Positions 53,398 to 62,455 of a DNA stretch of 64,000 nt are shown one piece after another (the stretch's first letter is position 1; the number at the start of each line of letters is the position of its first letter). The DNA comes from Planctomycetaceae bacterium. Its GTDB lineage: Bacteria; Planctomycetota; Planctomycetia; Planctomycetales; Planctomycetaceae. The stretch is taken from the NCBI GenBank assembly GCA_016795145.1, contig JAEUII010000123.1, positions 1 through 64,000 on the forward strand. Direction: 5' to 3'. The notes beneath the pieces were generated by a model that searched no databases, was not told the DNA's origin, and saw only the letters and a list, made by a program, of their open reading frames with translations. A program made the position numbers and the translations under genes.

Positions 53398-54405
53398 ATG
53401 AATACACCGACCACACCCGAGCAACTGCAGGCCGAAGCGGATCAGTTTCGGAAGGAATTTGAAGGAGTCCGCGATGCCGTTGGACAAGTGATTGTCGGCC
53501 AGCAGCGAGTGGTCGAAGCAACGCTGACGGCCCTTCTTTGCGGTGGCAACGTTCTGCTGGAAGGCGTGCCTGGTCTCGGTAAGACGGAACTGGTGAAAGC
53601 ACTGTCACAGGTGCTGAAGCTGCACTTCCGACGTATTCAGTTCACGCCCGACCTGATGCCAGCCGACGTGATCGGTACCAACATCATGACGACGGATGAT
53701 GCGGGCAAGTACCGCTTTGAATTTCGCGAGGGCCCGATCTTCACTCAGCTTCTGCTGGCCGACGAAATCAACCGCGCCACGCCGAAGACTCAATCCGCGC
53801 TGCTGGAAACCATGCAGGAAGGCACGGTGACAACCGGCGGCACAACCTACAAGCTGGAGCAGCCGTTCTTCGTCCTGGCGACTCAGAACCCCATTGAACA
53901 GGAAGGTACGTTTCCGCTGCCGGAAGCCCAGCTGGACCGATTCATGTTCAAGGTCGTCGTTCCGTTCCTGAACCGCGCTGAACTGAACGAAGTGGTGAAT
54001 CGAACGATTCTGAAGAAGCGTTACGAGGCGACTGCGATCCTGGATGGTCCTCGTATTCTTCATCTTCGTACAGTTCTGGATCGCGTGGTTGTCAGCGATC
54101 CGATGAGAGACTATGCGTGCCGGCTGGTTCTGGCGACGCATCCGGATTCAGAATTTGCAACGGAGCGCATTCGCAAGTTTCTGCGATGGGGTGCCAGCCC
54201 TCGAGCTGCTCAGGCTCTGATTCGTTCAGCACGAGTCCGAGCGTTAAGCCAGGGACGTGCTCACGTGTCATTTCAGGACATTCGCTACTTTGCCCCGGAA
54301 GTTCTTCAGCATCGAGCTTTGTTGAACTACGACGGACAGGCAGAAAATGTTTCGATCCGCGATGTGATTGAAGAGTGTATTAACAAGCTGCCGACGGAGG
54401 CGTAA
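53398..54405 (+). CDS. MoxR-type AAA+ ATPase
   Basis: 335 residues, cytosolic hexameric chaperone-like ATPase. Walker A GVPGLGKT (56-63), Walker B LLLADEIN (118-125), sensor 1 FFVLATQNPIEQEGTFPLPEAQLDRF, and the helical lid RGASP-like WGASPRAAQAL. RIQFTPDLMPADVIG is the MoxR signature before the hairpin. MoxR proteins are known to work with VWA-containing partners to mature or load metal/cofactor proteins. Here the VWA partners are the large protein upstream and the BatA-like protein downstream. ATG start; 5 nt to the DUF58 gene. Confidence 0.95.
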   Translation: MNTPTTPEQLQAEADQFRKEFEGVRDAVGQVIVGQQRVVEATLTALLCGGNVLLEGVPGLGKTELVKALSQVLKLHFRRIQFTPDLMPADVIGTNIMTTDDAGKYRFEFREGPIFTQLLLADEINRATPKTQSALLETMQEGTVTTGGTTYKLEQPFFVLATQNPIEQEGTFPLPEAQLDRFMFKVVVPFLNRAELNEVVNRTILKKRYEATAILDGPRILHLRTVLDRVVVSDPMRDYACRLVLATHPDSEFATERIRKFLRWGASPRAAQALIRSARVRALSQGRAHVSFQDIRYFAPEVLQHRALLNYDGQAENVSIRDVIEECINKLPTEA

Positions 54406-54410
54406 CGGTT

Positions 54411-55313
54411 GTGACTGAAACCGCGACCCGCTTCACGAGTTTGTTTGATAACAGCACGCTTAGCCAGATCGAGCGGATGCGTCTGAGGCCGCTTCGTCGT
54501 CTGACGAATCGGGCTCGGGGCGAACATTTGTCTGGCAAAGGCGGCAGCAGCACAGACTTTGCTGACTTCCGTGACTACGCAGTCGGAGATGACCTGCGTT
54601 ACGTCGACTGGAACATCTTTGCCCGTCTGCGCCGTCCGTATATCAAACAGTTTCAGCACGAAGAAGAAATGCACGTCGTGCTGATGGTGGACGCCTCCAC
54701 GTCGATGATGTTTGACAACAAACTGCTGCTCGCAAAGCAGGCTGCCGCTGCCATGGGAATCATGGGGCTGCACAATGTCGAACGCGTCAGTGCCTACGCG
54801 ATGCACAGCCAGGACGGAAAGCCCTGGATGCTTCCGCCCGGCACCGGACGTACTCGAATTCGCCAGTTGCTTCAGTTCCTTGAGCAACTGGAAGGCGGGG
54901 GAAATATTCCTGTCGAACGTGCTATTGAGACCATGCTGCGATTTCATCGAGGGCGCGGCGTGGCAATTCTGATCAGCGACTTTCTGTCATTCGGTGACCT
55001 CGCACGCCCTTTCAATCTGCTGTTCAGTTCCGGGCTTGAAGTCTGGGGACTGCAGATTCTGAGTGATGCGGAGATTAATCCGAACGTTCAGGGAGACCTC
55101 CGATTCATCGACAGTGAGACACAGGAAACGCTGGACATCACAAACGCCTCAGAACTTCTGTCGGTGTATCACGATCAGAGGTTGTGGCTACAGCAGAATC
55201 TGGATTCGATGTGCCGAAGCCGTCAGGGAAGATTCCTGTCGGTGAGTTCTTCCATGTCGATTCAAACGGTTCTGTTTGAACATCTTTGTCGACAGGGGTG
55301 GGTGCAGCGATGA
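54411..55313 (+). CDS. DUF58 domain protein
   Basis: 300 residues, cytosolic. The DUF58 signature is GDDLRYVDWNIFARLRRPYIKQFQHEEEM, followed by a VWA-like unit (LMVDASTSMMFDNK, then RVSAYAMHSQDGK and GVAILISDFLSFGD). DUF58 genes almost always follow moxR, and this one does, after 5 nt. The start is GTG at 54411, with GGAGG ten bases upstream; the stop overlaps the next ATG by 4 nt. It presumably binds the MoxR ATPase and/or the VWA proteins, as suggested for the BAT/aerotolerance-type operons. Confidence 0.93.
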   Translation: MTETATRFTSLFDNSTLSQIERMRLRPLRRLTNRARGEHLSGKGGSSTDFADFRDYAVGDDLRYVDWNIFARLRRPYIKQFQHEEEMHVVLMVDASTSMMFDNKLLLAKQAAAAMGIMGLHNVERVSAYAMHSQDGKPWMLPPGTGRTRIRQLLQFLEQLEGGGNIPVERAIETMLRFHRGRGVAILISDFLSFGDLARPFNLLFSSGLEVWGLQILSDAEINPNVQGDLRFIDSETQETLDITNASELLSVYHDQRLWLQQNLDSMCRSRQGRFLSVSSSMSIQTVLFEHLCRQGWVQR

Positions 55314-57190
55314 ACCTGCTCAAGTTTGTCAATCTCTACGGAGCCTGGTTCTTTCTGGCTCTGATCCCGCTGATCATTCTGTACTTCCTGAAGCTGCGTC
55401 GCCCAAAGATGGAAGTGCCGTCACTTGTGCTGTGGCAAAGTGTCGTGAACGACCAGCGAGTGAATTCACCGTTCCAGAAATTCCGTCGCAACCTCTTGCT
55501 GCTGTTGCAGATCATCCTGTTGTGCCTGGTCATTCTGGCGCTGATGCAGCCGTTTCTGAAGTCGGAGGCTGCAGTCTCCGAGTATGTGCCGATCCTGATT
55601 GACTGCTCGGCAAGCATGTCATCGGTCGATGAAGCGACAGGAAAATCCCGACTGGATTTGATTCGGGATCAGGTGCGGGAGCAAATCGAGAACCTGACCG
55701 GGAACCAGCAAATCTCACTGTTCTCGTTCGCCGCGACTGGCAGACGCCTGACCGAATTCACGAACGATCGTCGAGCACTCCTGAAGGCCCTGGAAAAGGT
55801 CCAGCCAACGGACCTGCCAGCTCAGCTGGACGACGTGCTGAGGATGGCCGCGGCCTACACGCGATCCTTTCCGATCCAGAAGGTGACAGTGCTGACGGAC
55901 GGCAATCTCCCGGAACGAGCAAGCTTTGAGCTTCCGTTTGAACTTGAGATCAAGCGAGTCGACGCGGGCGGGCCAAATGTTGGCATCACCGAAATGACGG
56001 CGCGTCGAAGCGGACCAACGGAATGGGAGATCTTCCTTCGAGCACTGGGATCCACGGACGACCTGCGCGGGGCGGAACTCGAGATCTGGGAGAACGGTGA
56101 GAAGACTCATTCTGAGACGATCGAAGTGTCTCTGGAAGAAGCCGAACGAATGGTCATTCCGGTCGCGGCGGATAAGGCCAGGTTCGTAGAGGCACGCCTC
56201 GTCCCTGCCGGTTTTGATTCGATGAAGACGGACAACAGTGTGTGGCTGTCTCTGCCAGCGGCTCGACCACTTTCTGTCTGGATCGCGCCGAAACTCGGGA
56301 CATGGAAACGAGCAGCCTCTGTGCTTGAAAACGTCACTCTCGAAGAAGGAGACGCGGAGAAACCGAAAGGCTCCGATTACGATCTCATCGTGGCTGATAA
56401 CGCTGAACTGGAGAGCGTGAATGCGGCGGTGAAGGTCTTTGTCGGAGTGGTTCCTCCAGACCTTGCAGGTGTTATTGAGGTTCGCGACGACATTGCTTCC
56501 GTGGTTGACTGGAATCGAACTGCCCCGTTACTTCGCCATGTCCAGATGGCGGATGTTCAAATGGGGGTTCAGCCAGCGTACCTGACAGGCTTTGGAGTCA
56601 AGGACATTGAAGATCGCGGTTACGAAGTCCTTGCCGATGGAAACGCCGGGCCATTGCTGCTTCAAAAACGGGAAGGACTGCAGGTTTCCTGGTGGTTCCT
56701 GTTTCATACGGACAAATCCACGCTGCCATTTCGCGTGGGATTCCCAATCATCATGGCCAACGCGGTGGATGCGTCACTCCGTCAGGCTTCGTTGTCAGAA
56801 ATTGCGGCCGCTCCGACAGGCGTCCTGCCAGGAGTCGCACTTCAGGCCGATCGTGATTACGTGGTGAAGACTCCTGATGGTGAGCAAATCGCGACTCGTT
56901 CAAATGCGGCTGGAACACTTCTGGGAATCCCGGCCGCCAAAGTCGGCAAGTACGAAATCATGGAAGGCACCGCCGTCGTCAGTGCGATCGGAACCGGGCT
57001 GCTGAATGGGAATGAGACCACTTTGAAGGTCGTCGAAGATTTGAAGGTTGCTGAAGCGGATGTCAAATCCGAAGAACTGGACGAGCTTGAGAGCGACCAG
57101 CCGATCTGGTGGCCTCTGGCAGCCGCAGCCTTTGCAGTCATGCTGTTCGAATGGTGGTACTTCCAGCGTGCCCGTGGATCGGTGGTGTAG
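55310..57190 (+). CDS. BatA-like membrane VWA protein
   Basis: 626 residues. Opening helix MNLLKFVNLYGAWFFLALIPLIILYFLKLRRPK is the BatA-N leader, then a helix at about 60-82 and a VWA domain with LIDCSASMS (MIDAS Asp98, Ser100, Ser102). LRMAAAYTRSFPIQKVTVLTDG gives the later VWA strands. A long extracytoplasmic middle follows and the C-terminal helix PLAAAAFAVMLFEWWYFQR. At 626 residues it is nearly twice the length of classical BatA (about 330), so the large middle is a planctomycete addition. Start at the ATG overlapping the DUF58 stop; the in-frame TTG at 55286 is unlikely. Confidence 0.88.
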   Translation: MNLLKFVNLYGAWFFLALIPLIILYFLKLRRPKMEVPSLVLWQSVVNDQRVNSPFQKFRRNLLLLLQIILLCLVILALMQPFLKSEAAVSEYVPILIDCSASMSSVDEATGKSRLDLIRDQVREQIENLTGNQQISLFSFAATGRRLTEFTNDRRALLKALEKVQPTDLPAQLDDVLRMAAAYTRSFPIQKVTVLTDGNLPERASFELPFELEIKRVDAGGPNVGITEMTARRSGPTEWEIFLRALGSTDDLRGAELEIWENGEKTHSETIEVSLEEAERMVIPVAADKARFVEARLVPAGFDSMKTDNSVWLSLPAARPLSVWIAPKLGTWKRAASVLENVTLEEGDAEKPKGSDYDLIVADNAELESVNAAVKVFVGVVPPDLAGVIEVRDDIASVVDWNRTAPLLRHVQMADVQMGVQPAYLTGFGVKDIEDRGYEVLADGNAGPLLLQKREGLQVSWWFLFHTDKSTLPFRVGFPIIMANAVDASLRQASLSEIAAAPTGVLPGVALQADRDYVVKTPDGEQIATRSNAAGTLLGIPAAKVGKYEIMEGTAVVSAIGTGLLNGNETTLKVVEDLKVAEADVKSEELDELESDQPIWWPLAAAAFAVMLFEWWYFQRARGSVV

Positions 57191-57192
57191 AG

Positions 57193-59505
57193 ATGCAGAC
57201 ACGTTGCAGAACATTACTTCGGATCGTCCTGTCCCTGTTGGTGGCCGCATGTCTGGGAGAAACTGCAGACGCCCAGCCAAAGATCCGGATGAAAATGGAG
57301 CTGGTTTCCATCCGTAACCGATCCGCCGGGCCCGTGCCGATCCGAGTGCGTCTGGAATACAACGAACCACAGTTTCTGGAAGGAAGCCTGGAACTTCATG
57401 TCCACGATGAAATTGGTTTCGGAGACAATTCAACAAAGATCCTGACTCTCCGCCGCGACAACATTGTCCTCGCAGGGCAGGACTACGAGTTCATCCTGAT
57501 GATGCCTCCGATGAATCCACCGGAGACTCGCAACTGGTCTATCAACGCGTGGTTCGTGACGGAAGATGGACGAATTCCTCTGTCGTTTCGGCCACAACGA
57601 ATGACCCCCCCGGAGCCGTTCGAGCTTCTGGTGACAAGTTTCATGGAACGCGGGATGGTGATGTGCAGTGCATCGGCCGATCCGGCAAATCAGCCCGCAT
57701 CACCAAATCGACGTTTCCTCGAATCAGCGCTGTCGCTCGACAACTACAACCCGAATTTCACCAAACCAGTGACAGCTGAAGAAGCTGTCAAGACAACCGA
57801 AGATCGGCGCGACCAAAAGCAGACCGGAAAGTCGATCGTCTTTTTTGCATCACAATGGGAAGCAAAATCTCTGCCCGATGATCCACTCGCGTATTGCGCG
57901 TTTGACGGGGTCCTGTTGTCCGATGAAGGCCTCGCCCAGCTCAATAGTATTCAGCTTGAAGGTCTCAAAACATGGATCCGGGCTGGTGGCAGTCTTTGCG
58001 TGATTCCCGATGGTCGACTTCAGCCACTTCACCTGGAATTTCTGCGCACGACGTGCAAACAGGCTCTGGGTGCCGAAAGCGATCTAACCCTGGACAGCGA
58101 AGGAAAACTGCTGCTCATTCACGACTCGGAGGCTCCGGTTCTAAAGGCCCATTTCGGACTGGGGCGAGTAGTGCTGTTGCCTCTTGTGGATGACCTGTCA
58201 GCGAGATTGAGTGAACCAGCAGCGCTGGGCCAGGTCGTTGCATTCCTTTGGAAGGTGCGATCGACCAGCCCAATCTGGGATGGCAAGAATTGGTCGACCG
58301 TTTCAGGGCTCGATATTCTTCGCCAGCAGTTTCCAAACCTTCAGGAAGATGAATCGGGCGTCTACATATCCTACGCCGACTACATCCAGAGATCTCAGGC
58401 AATGGGCAGTGTCCAGGGGCCCAGCACGATCAAAGGCGACCGTATCTACTTCGACAAGTCGACGGTCGAGACCGCTGGCACACAGGATGACCTGTACCCT
58501 GCGGCAGACAATGGAATGGCGCAGCTGGAATCAACGCTGCTCCCTGTTGACGTGGAAATGGTACCAACGTCTGTCATCGCTCTGATTCTGGTGGGTTACG
58601 TGCTGGCAATTGGTCCCGTAGATTACTTTGTGCTTGGCTGGCTGAAGATGCGAAAGTACACGTGGGTTGCATTCCCGCTTGTCACGCTGGTCTTCACACT
58701 TCTGACAATTGGCATCGCCAATCTGTACATGGGCAGCGAAGACTCCGGAGGCTACCTGCAGATTACGGACATCGACGAAACCAACACGCCAGTGCGCCAG
58801 AGCCGTTTTGAAACGGTCTTCGCCGGAAAGTCCGCCGAACAAACAAAGGCACATCGACTGGGTTTTTATGTTCAGGCAACCGACCAGACACCGCCGGATG
58901 ATTTCATGTATGGAAATCGCTCCGGCCAGGCGAGTGTTGATGCTCCGCTGGAGATCTCCGGGACCTTCCCTCAGAACTATCAATCGATGCAGACACTCGC
59001 ACAGTGGTCCCCGGTGACGTTTCGCAGTTTCACGCTGACTCCCGAAGCCGTGGAACTGCCGGCCATTGACTGGAACGATGCCGGCCTGGTCTCGACACCC
59101 GAAGGTCGCATTCGTCTTGGAAATGCTCTGCGTGAACTTTCGGCGCAGTCGCAGGTCACGTACGCCGCCTGTGTGCTTCATGGGGGCGCCGGAGTGATTG
59201 ACAATATCACGGGATCGTACTTTCAAGCGCCCACCGGGCAGTTTGATCGAGTGTTCTACTACAGCTACATGGATCGAGAATCGCTGCTGCATCGGTCACT
59301 CAGCCAGGTGGCCTGTGTCGGGCGAAACGGTCGGGGAATCTTCTCACTGGTCAGTCAGATCGCTCCGGAAGGTGCTCCACTGCTGGAGGATCTGTCGGTT
59401 GCTGACGCCTCCGACCCCACGCAGAAAGTGCTTGTCATTGCCAGAATTGACGGCAATCGAATTGAGATGTTCCGTAAACGGTACTTTTTCGAGCGACCAC
59501 TATGA
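57193..59505 (+). CDS. Exported protein with membrane-anchored C-terminus
   Basis: 770 residues, unknown. Signal MQTRCRTLLRIVLSLLVAACLGETADAQ, then beta-rich extracellular domains (VRLEYNEPQFLEGSLELHVH), a GATase/DUF4350-like unit (VLLSDEGLAQLNSIQLEGLKTWIRAGGSLCVIPD near 235-270), and membrane helices from about 460 (VIALILVGYVLAIGPVDYFVLGW, then YTWVAFPLVTLVFTLLTIGIANLY), followed by a further outer domain. The GPVDYFVLGWLKMRKYTWVAF pattern also occurs in other planctomycete ABC-linked proteins. The start is 2 nt after the BatA-like stop; frames upstream of it are shadows. Its stop overlaps the ABC ATPase start by 4 nt. Confidence 0.78.
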   Translation: MQTRCRTLLRIVLSLLVAACLGETADAQPKIRMKMELVSIRNRSAGPVPIRVRLEYNEPQFLEGSLELHVHDEIGFGDNSTKILTLRRDNIVLAGQDYEFILMMPPMNPPETRNWSINAWFVTEDGRIPLSFRPQRMTPPEPFELLVTSFMERGMVMCSASADPANQPASPNRRFLESALSLDNYNPNFTKPVTAEEAVKTTEDRRDQKQTGKSIVFFASQWEAKSLPDDPLAYCAFDGVLLSDEGLAQLNSIQLEGLKTWIRAGGSLCVIPDGRLQPLHLEFLRTTCKQALGAESDLTLDSEGKLLLIHDSEAPVLKAHFGLGRVVLLPLVDDLSARLSEPAALGQVVAFLWKVRSTSPIWDGKNWSTVSGLDILRQQFPNLQEDESGVYISYADYIQRSQAMGSVQGPSTIKGDRIYFDKSTVETAGTQDDLYPAADNGMAQLESTLLPVDVEMVPTSVIALILVGYVLAIGPVDYFVLGWLKMRKYTWVAFPLVTLVFTLLTIGIANLYMGSEDSGGYLQITDIDETNTPVRQSRFETVFAGKSAEQTKAHRLGFYVQATDQTPPDDFMYGNRSGQASVDAPLEISGTFPQNYQSMQTLAQWSPVTFRSFTLTPEAVELPAIDWNDAGLVSTPEGRIRLGNALRELSAQSQVTYAACVLHGGAGVIDNITGSYFQAPTGQFDRVFYYSYMDRESLLHRSLSQVACVGRNGRGIFSLVSQIAPEGAPLLEDLSVADASDPTQKVLVIARIDGNRIEMFRKRYFFERPL

Positions 59506-60494
59506 ATATTTCATCGACGACAGCAGCAGCATTAAAGAAGCACCAGGATCCGTCAGCAAAACCGCTCGCCATCTGCGTGCGTGACCTGCGCGTCAGCTAC
59601 GGAAAGTTCGATGCCGTGAAAGGCATCAACCTGGATATTCCGGAAGGTGAAGTCTTCGGCTTCATCGGCCCCAACGGTGCCGGGAAATCATCGACGTTCC
59701 GAGTCCTTGCGACGCTGCAGCCAAAGTTCCGCGGAATGGCTCTGGTGTGTGGTCTGGATGTCCTGAGCCAGGCACAGCAGGTGCGCGATGTGATGGGATT
59801 TGTACCCGACTTTTTTGGAGTCTACGAAGACCTGACTTCTCTGGAGTACCTGCACTTTTTTGCTGCCGCGTACAAACTGCCGGTGTCGCGCAGAAAAGCG
59901 ACCATCGACGACGTGCTGACGCTGACCGACATGACCCACAAAGCCAATTCCCCTGTGGACGGGCTTTCTCGCGGAATGAAGCAGCGACTGGCACTCGCTC
60001 GCGTGTTGCTGCACGATCCGAAGGTCCTGCTTCTGGACGAACCATCCAGCGGCCTTGACCCGAGAGCTCGAATTGAAATGCGAGAGCTGTTGAAGGCTCT
60101 TCGGGAAATGGGCAAGACAATTTTGATCAGCAGCCACATCCTGTCTGAACTCAGCCAGTTGTGTACTCGGATCGGGATTATCGAACTCGGCCAAATGGTG
60201 GCTCAGGGGTCATTGAATGACATCTACCGGCAGTTGCAGCTGATGCGAGTTGTTCACATCCGCGTCGAGAATCCTTCTGACGAACTGTACGCGCGAGTGT
60301 GCAGCATTCCCGGGGTCGGCGAGGTCGAGCAGCAGATTGACCGCTGGGCGATCCGGCTGCACGAAGAAGAGACCTCCATCGCCGACCTTCACCAGAGTCT
60401 GGTCGATGCGAAAGCCAGACTCACCATGTTCCAGCCGGAAGCCATGGATATGGAAACTGCCTTTATGAAACTGACCGAGGGAAAGACTGCATGA
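59502..60494 (+). CDS. ABC transporter ATP-binding protein (GldA/CcmA/NatA type)
   Basis: 330 residues. Walker A GPNGAGKS (56-63), Q-loop area FVPDFFGVYEDLTSLEYL, signature LSRGM (155-159), Walker B VLLLDEPSSGLD (175-186), H-loop SSHILSEL. The C-terminal tail (about 235-330) is the exporter-type extension; LSRG rather than LSGG is a known variant in this group. It belongs to the ABC-2 exporter class (NatA/GldA-like). ATGA overlaps join it to the preceding exported protein and to the permease, so its partner is clear. It probably exports or extrudes something, or uses ATP to work an envelope machine. Confidence 0.95.
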   Translation: MNISSTTAAALKKHQDPSAKPLAICVRDLRVSYGKFDAVKGINLDIPEGEVFGFIGPNGAGKSSTFRVLATLQPKFRGMALVCGLDVLSQAQQVRDVMGFVPDFFGVYEDLTSLEYLHFFAAAYKLPVSRRKATIDDVLTLTDMTHKANSPVDGLSRGMKQRLALARVLLHDPKVLLLDEPSSGLDPRARIEMRELLKALREMGKTILISSHILSELSQLCTRIGIIELGQMVAQGSLNDIYRQLQLMRVVHIRVENPSDELYARVCSIPGVGEVEQQIDRWAIRLHEEETSIADLHQSLVDAKARLTMFQPEAMDMETAFMKLTEGKTA

Positions 60495-62455
60495 GCCTTC
60501 TGCGGTTCATCCCCGAACTCCCTTTGCTGCGGCGCGAGCTGACGGAACTTTCGGCGCGAAAACGAACGTACGTCATTCGATTCTTCGGCGCGATCCTGCT
60601 GCTTGGCTGGGTGGTGTCGGTGATGCACAACATCATTCAGTCCACCGTAGGAGGTATTGCCGGATTTCCTGCGGCCCAGCGAGCACAGGCGATGCTGGGG
60701 ATGGGGGGACAGGTCATTCAAAGCATTGTGCCCTCTTTGTTTCATTGCGTGCAGATACTGATGCCTGCAATCGTCTGTGGCTCAATCGCCATGGAGAAAG
60801 AAAGAAATACGCTTGGCACTTTGTTCGTAACGCGACTGTCTCCGTTGACCATCGTGCTGGAGAAATTCGGCAGTCGTCTGATTCCAATGTTCACGTTCCT
60901 GCTGCTGACCTTTCCTCTGCTGGCATTCACCTACTCGCTCGGCGGCGTTGATAAACAGTTCGTCTTCACCGCGGCGTGGCTTCTGATCCTTGAATGCATG
61001 TGCTACGCAGCTGTCGGACTTCTGTGCAGTGCCTGGTTTGGAACCACCGTCAGTGCATTTATCGGCTCCTATGTTGCGTGTGGCGTCTTTGTCATCATCA
61101 CACAGGTCATCAGGTTTCGGTTCTTTTCACCATTCTGCATTTGGGAACTAGTCTTCAGTCGCTTTCAGGAAGTCCACGGCCCAATGGTCGCCTGGAAAGA
61201 CACAGTTGCAGACTACGCGGCTCTTGATCCGGAATGGGGATTGTTGACCGGATGTCTGTGGCTGTCGGTGCCGTCCCTTCTTTTTGTAGCTGGCTGTCTC
61301 GGGCTCACTCGTGTTCTGTTGTTTCGAAGAGCATTTGTCGGGCAGTCGTCGTTTATTCTGCGTCTCTTTCGACGCATTGACAAATTCTTTAACGATCTGA
61401 ATAACCGTACGACCGGAGGAGTCGTCCTGCTGCAGGACAAAGAATCTCTGCCGGCGTTTGACCCGGTTGCGTGGCGTGAACGAACGAAGAAGTCCCTGGG
61501 CAAAGCACGGTACCTGATTCGCATACTCGTGCTGCTGGAAGGACCGGTGCTGTTCCTGTGTCTTCTGTCCATCACGATGACTGCCGATTCCAATACCGAT
61601 GGACTGCGTGTCCTGCTGGGAGTTGTCTGGGGGCTGGCACTGCTGGTGATCATGGTCAAAGCATCCACCGTGGTCTCAGCAGAACGATCCCGAGAGACAC
61701 TTGATGCACTGTTATCCACGCCGATCTCTTCATCGCAGCTGCTGCGGGAGAAAGTGCAGGGCATGCGACGAATGATGGTCATTCTCGCAACTCCCATTCT
61801 GACAGTTCATCTCACTCTGGTGGTCATGTACGCCTCGGTAGGCGGAGGATTCCTGGGTGGCGCACAGTCACTGAACCTGATCCTGTACTTTATCAGCGCG
61901 ACTCTTGCCACAGCGACGCTGATGCACACCGTAGCATGGCTCTCTGTTCTTGCAGGACTTCGATCAACAACTCAGGCCAAGTCAGTTGCATTCGCTGTGA
62001 TGCTGATTGGCACATGGGTTTTTGTCTCCTACGTCTTTCTGGGACCTCCGTATGCCAGTCCGTATGCAAGGTCGTCAGAATACGCGAGTGCTGCCATGAG
62101 AGACTCCGCGATCTTTCGGTGCGTGTTTCGGCACGACGGATGGATTTGCGCGAATGAAGGATTGCTTTCTTCATTTGCCGGTGGCCATCGTTATGGGTAC
62201 TCGATGATCTGGCACTATTTCGATGAGGATTCCGGAAGTGCTGCGTTTGTGGTGTTCGTTGTTGCTCTGCTCCATATCGGCTGGCTGTTTGGCATACGCT
62301 ATCTGGTGCTGAAGCTGGCTCCCTGGCTGCTGAATCGACGTGACGAGAGCGGCTCTCCGGAGATGTACGGGCGAAGGCTGCCTCATCTTGCAGACGGGAC
62401 TCCCGTTCTGCCATACACAGAATTTACGGCCGACATTCAACGGTATCGCGGATGA
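60491..62455 (+). CDS. ABC-2 type transporter permease
   Basis: 654 residues with about twelve helices in two halves (first from about residue 35, YVIRFFGAILLLGWVVSVMHN; second from about 345, YLIRILVLLEGPVLFLCLLSI). ABC-2 coupling motifs AMEKERNTLGTLFVTRLSPLTIVLEKF and SAERSRETLDALLSTPISSSQLLREKVQGM are both present, one per half, so it is a tandem fusion of two half-permeases (GldF-like). This makes it full-length as a single chain. It starts 4 nt before the end of the ATPase gene; its stop overlaps the next ATG by 4 nt. Confidence 0.93.
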   Translation: MSLLRFIPELPLLRRELTELSARKRTYVIRFFGAILLLGWVVSVMHNIIQSTVGGIAGFPAAQRAQAMLGMGGQVIQSIVPSLFHCVQILMPAIVCGSIAMEKERNTLGTLFVTRLSPLTIVLEKFGSRLIPMFTFLLLTFPLLAFTYSLGGVDKQFVFTAAWLLILECMCYAAVGLLCSAWFGTTVSAFIGSYVACGVFVIITQVIRFRFFSPFCIWELVFSRFQEVHGPMVAWKDTVADYAALDPEWGLLTGCLWLSVPSLLFVAGCLGLTRVLLFRRAFVGQSSFILRLFRRIDKFFNDLNNRTTGGVVLLQDKESLPAFDPVAWRERTKKSLGKARYLIRILVLLEGPVLFLCLLSITMTADSNTDGLRVLLGVVWGLALLVIMVKASTVVSAERSRETLDALLSTPISSSQLLREKVQGMRRMMVILATPILTVHLTLVVMYASVGGGFLGGAQSLNLILYFISATLATATLMHTVAWLSVLAGLRSTTQAKSVAFAVMLIGTWVFVSYVFLGPPYASPYARSSEYASAAMRDSAIFRCVFRHDGWICANEGLLSSFAGGHRYGYSMIWHYFDEDSGSAAFVVFVVALLHIGWLFGIRYLVLKLAPWLLNRRDESGSPEMYGRRLPHLADGTPVLPYTEFTADIQRYRG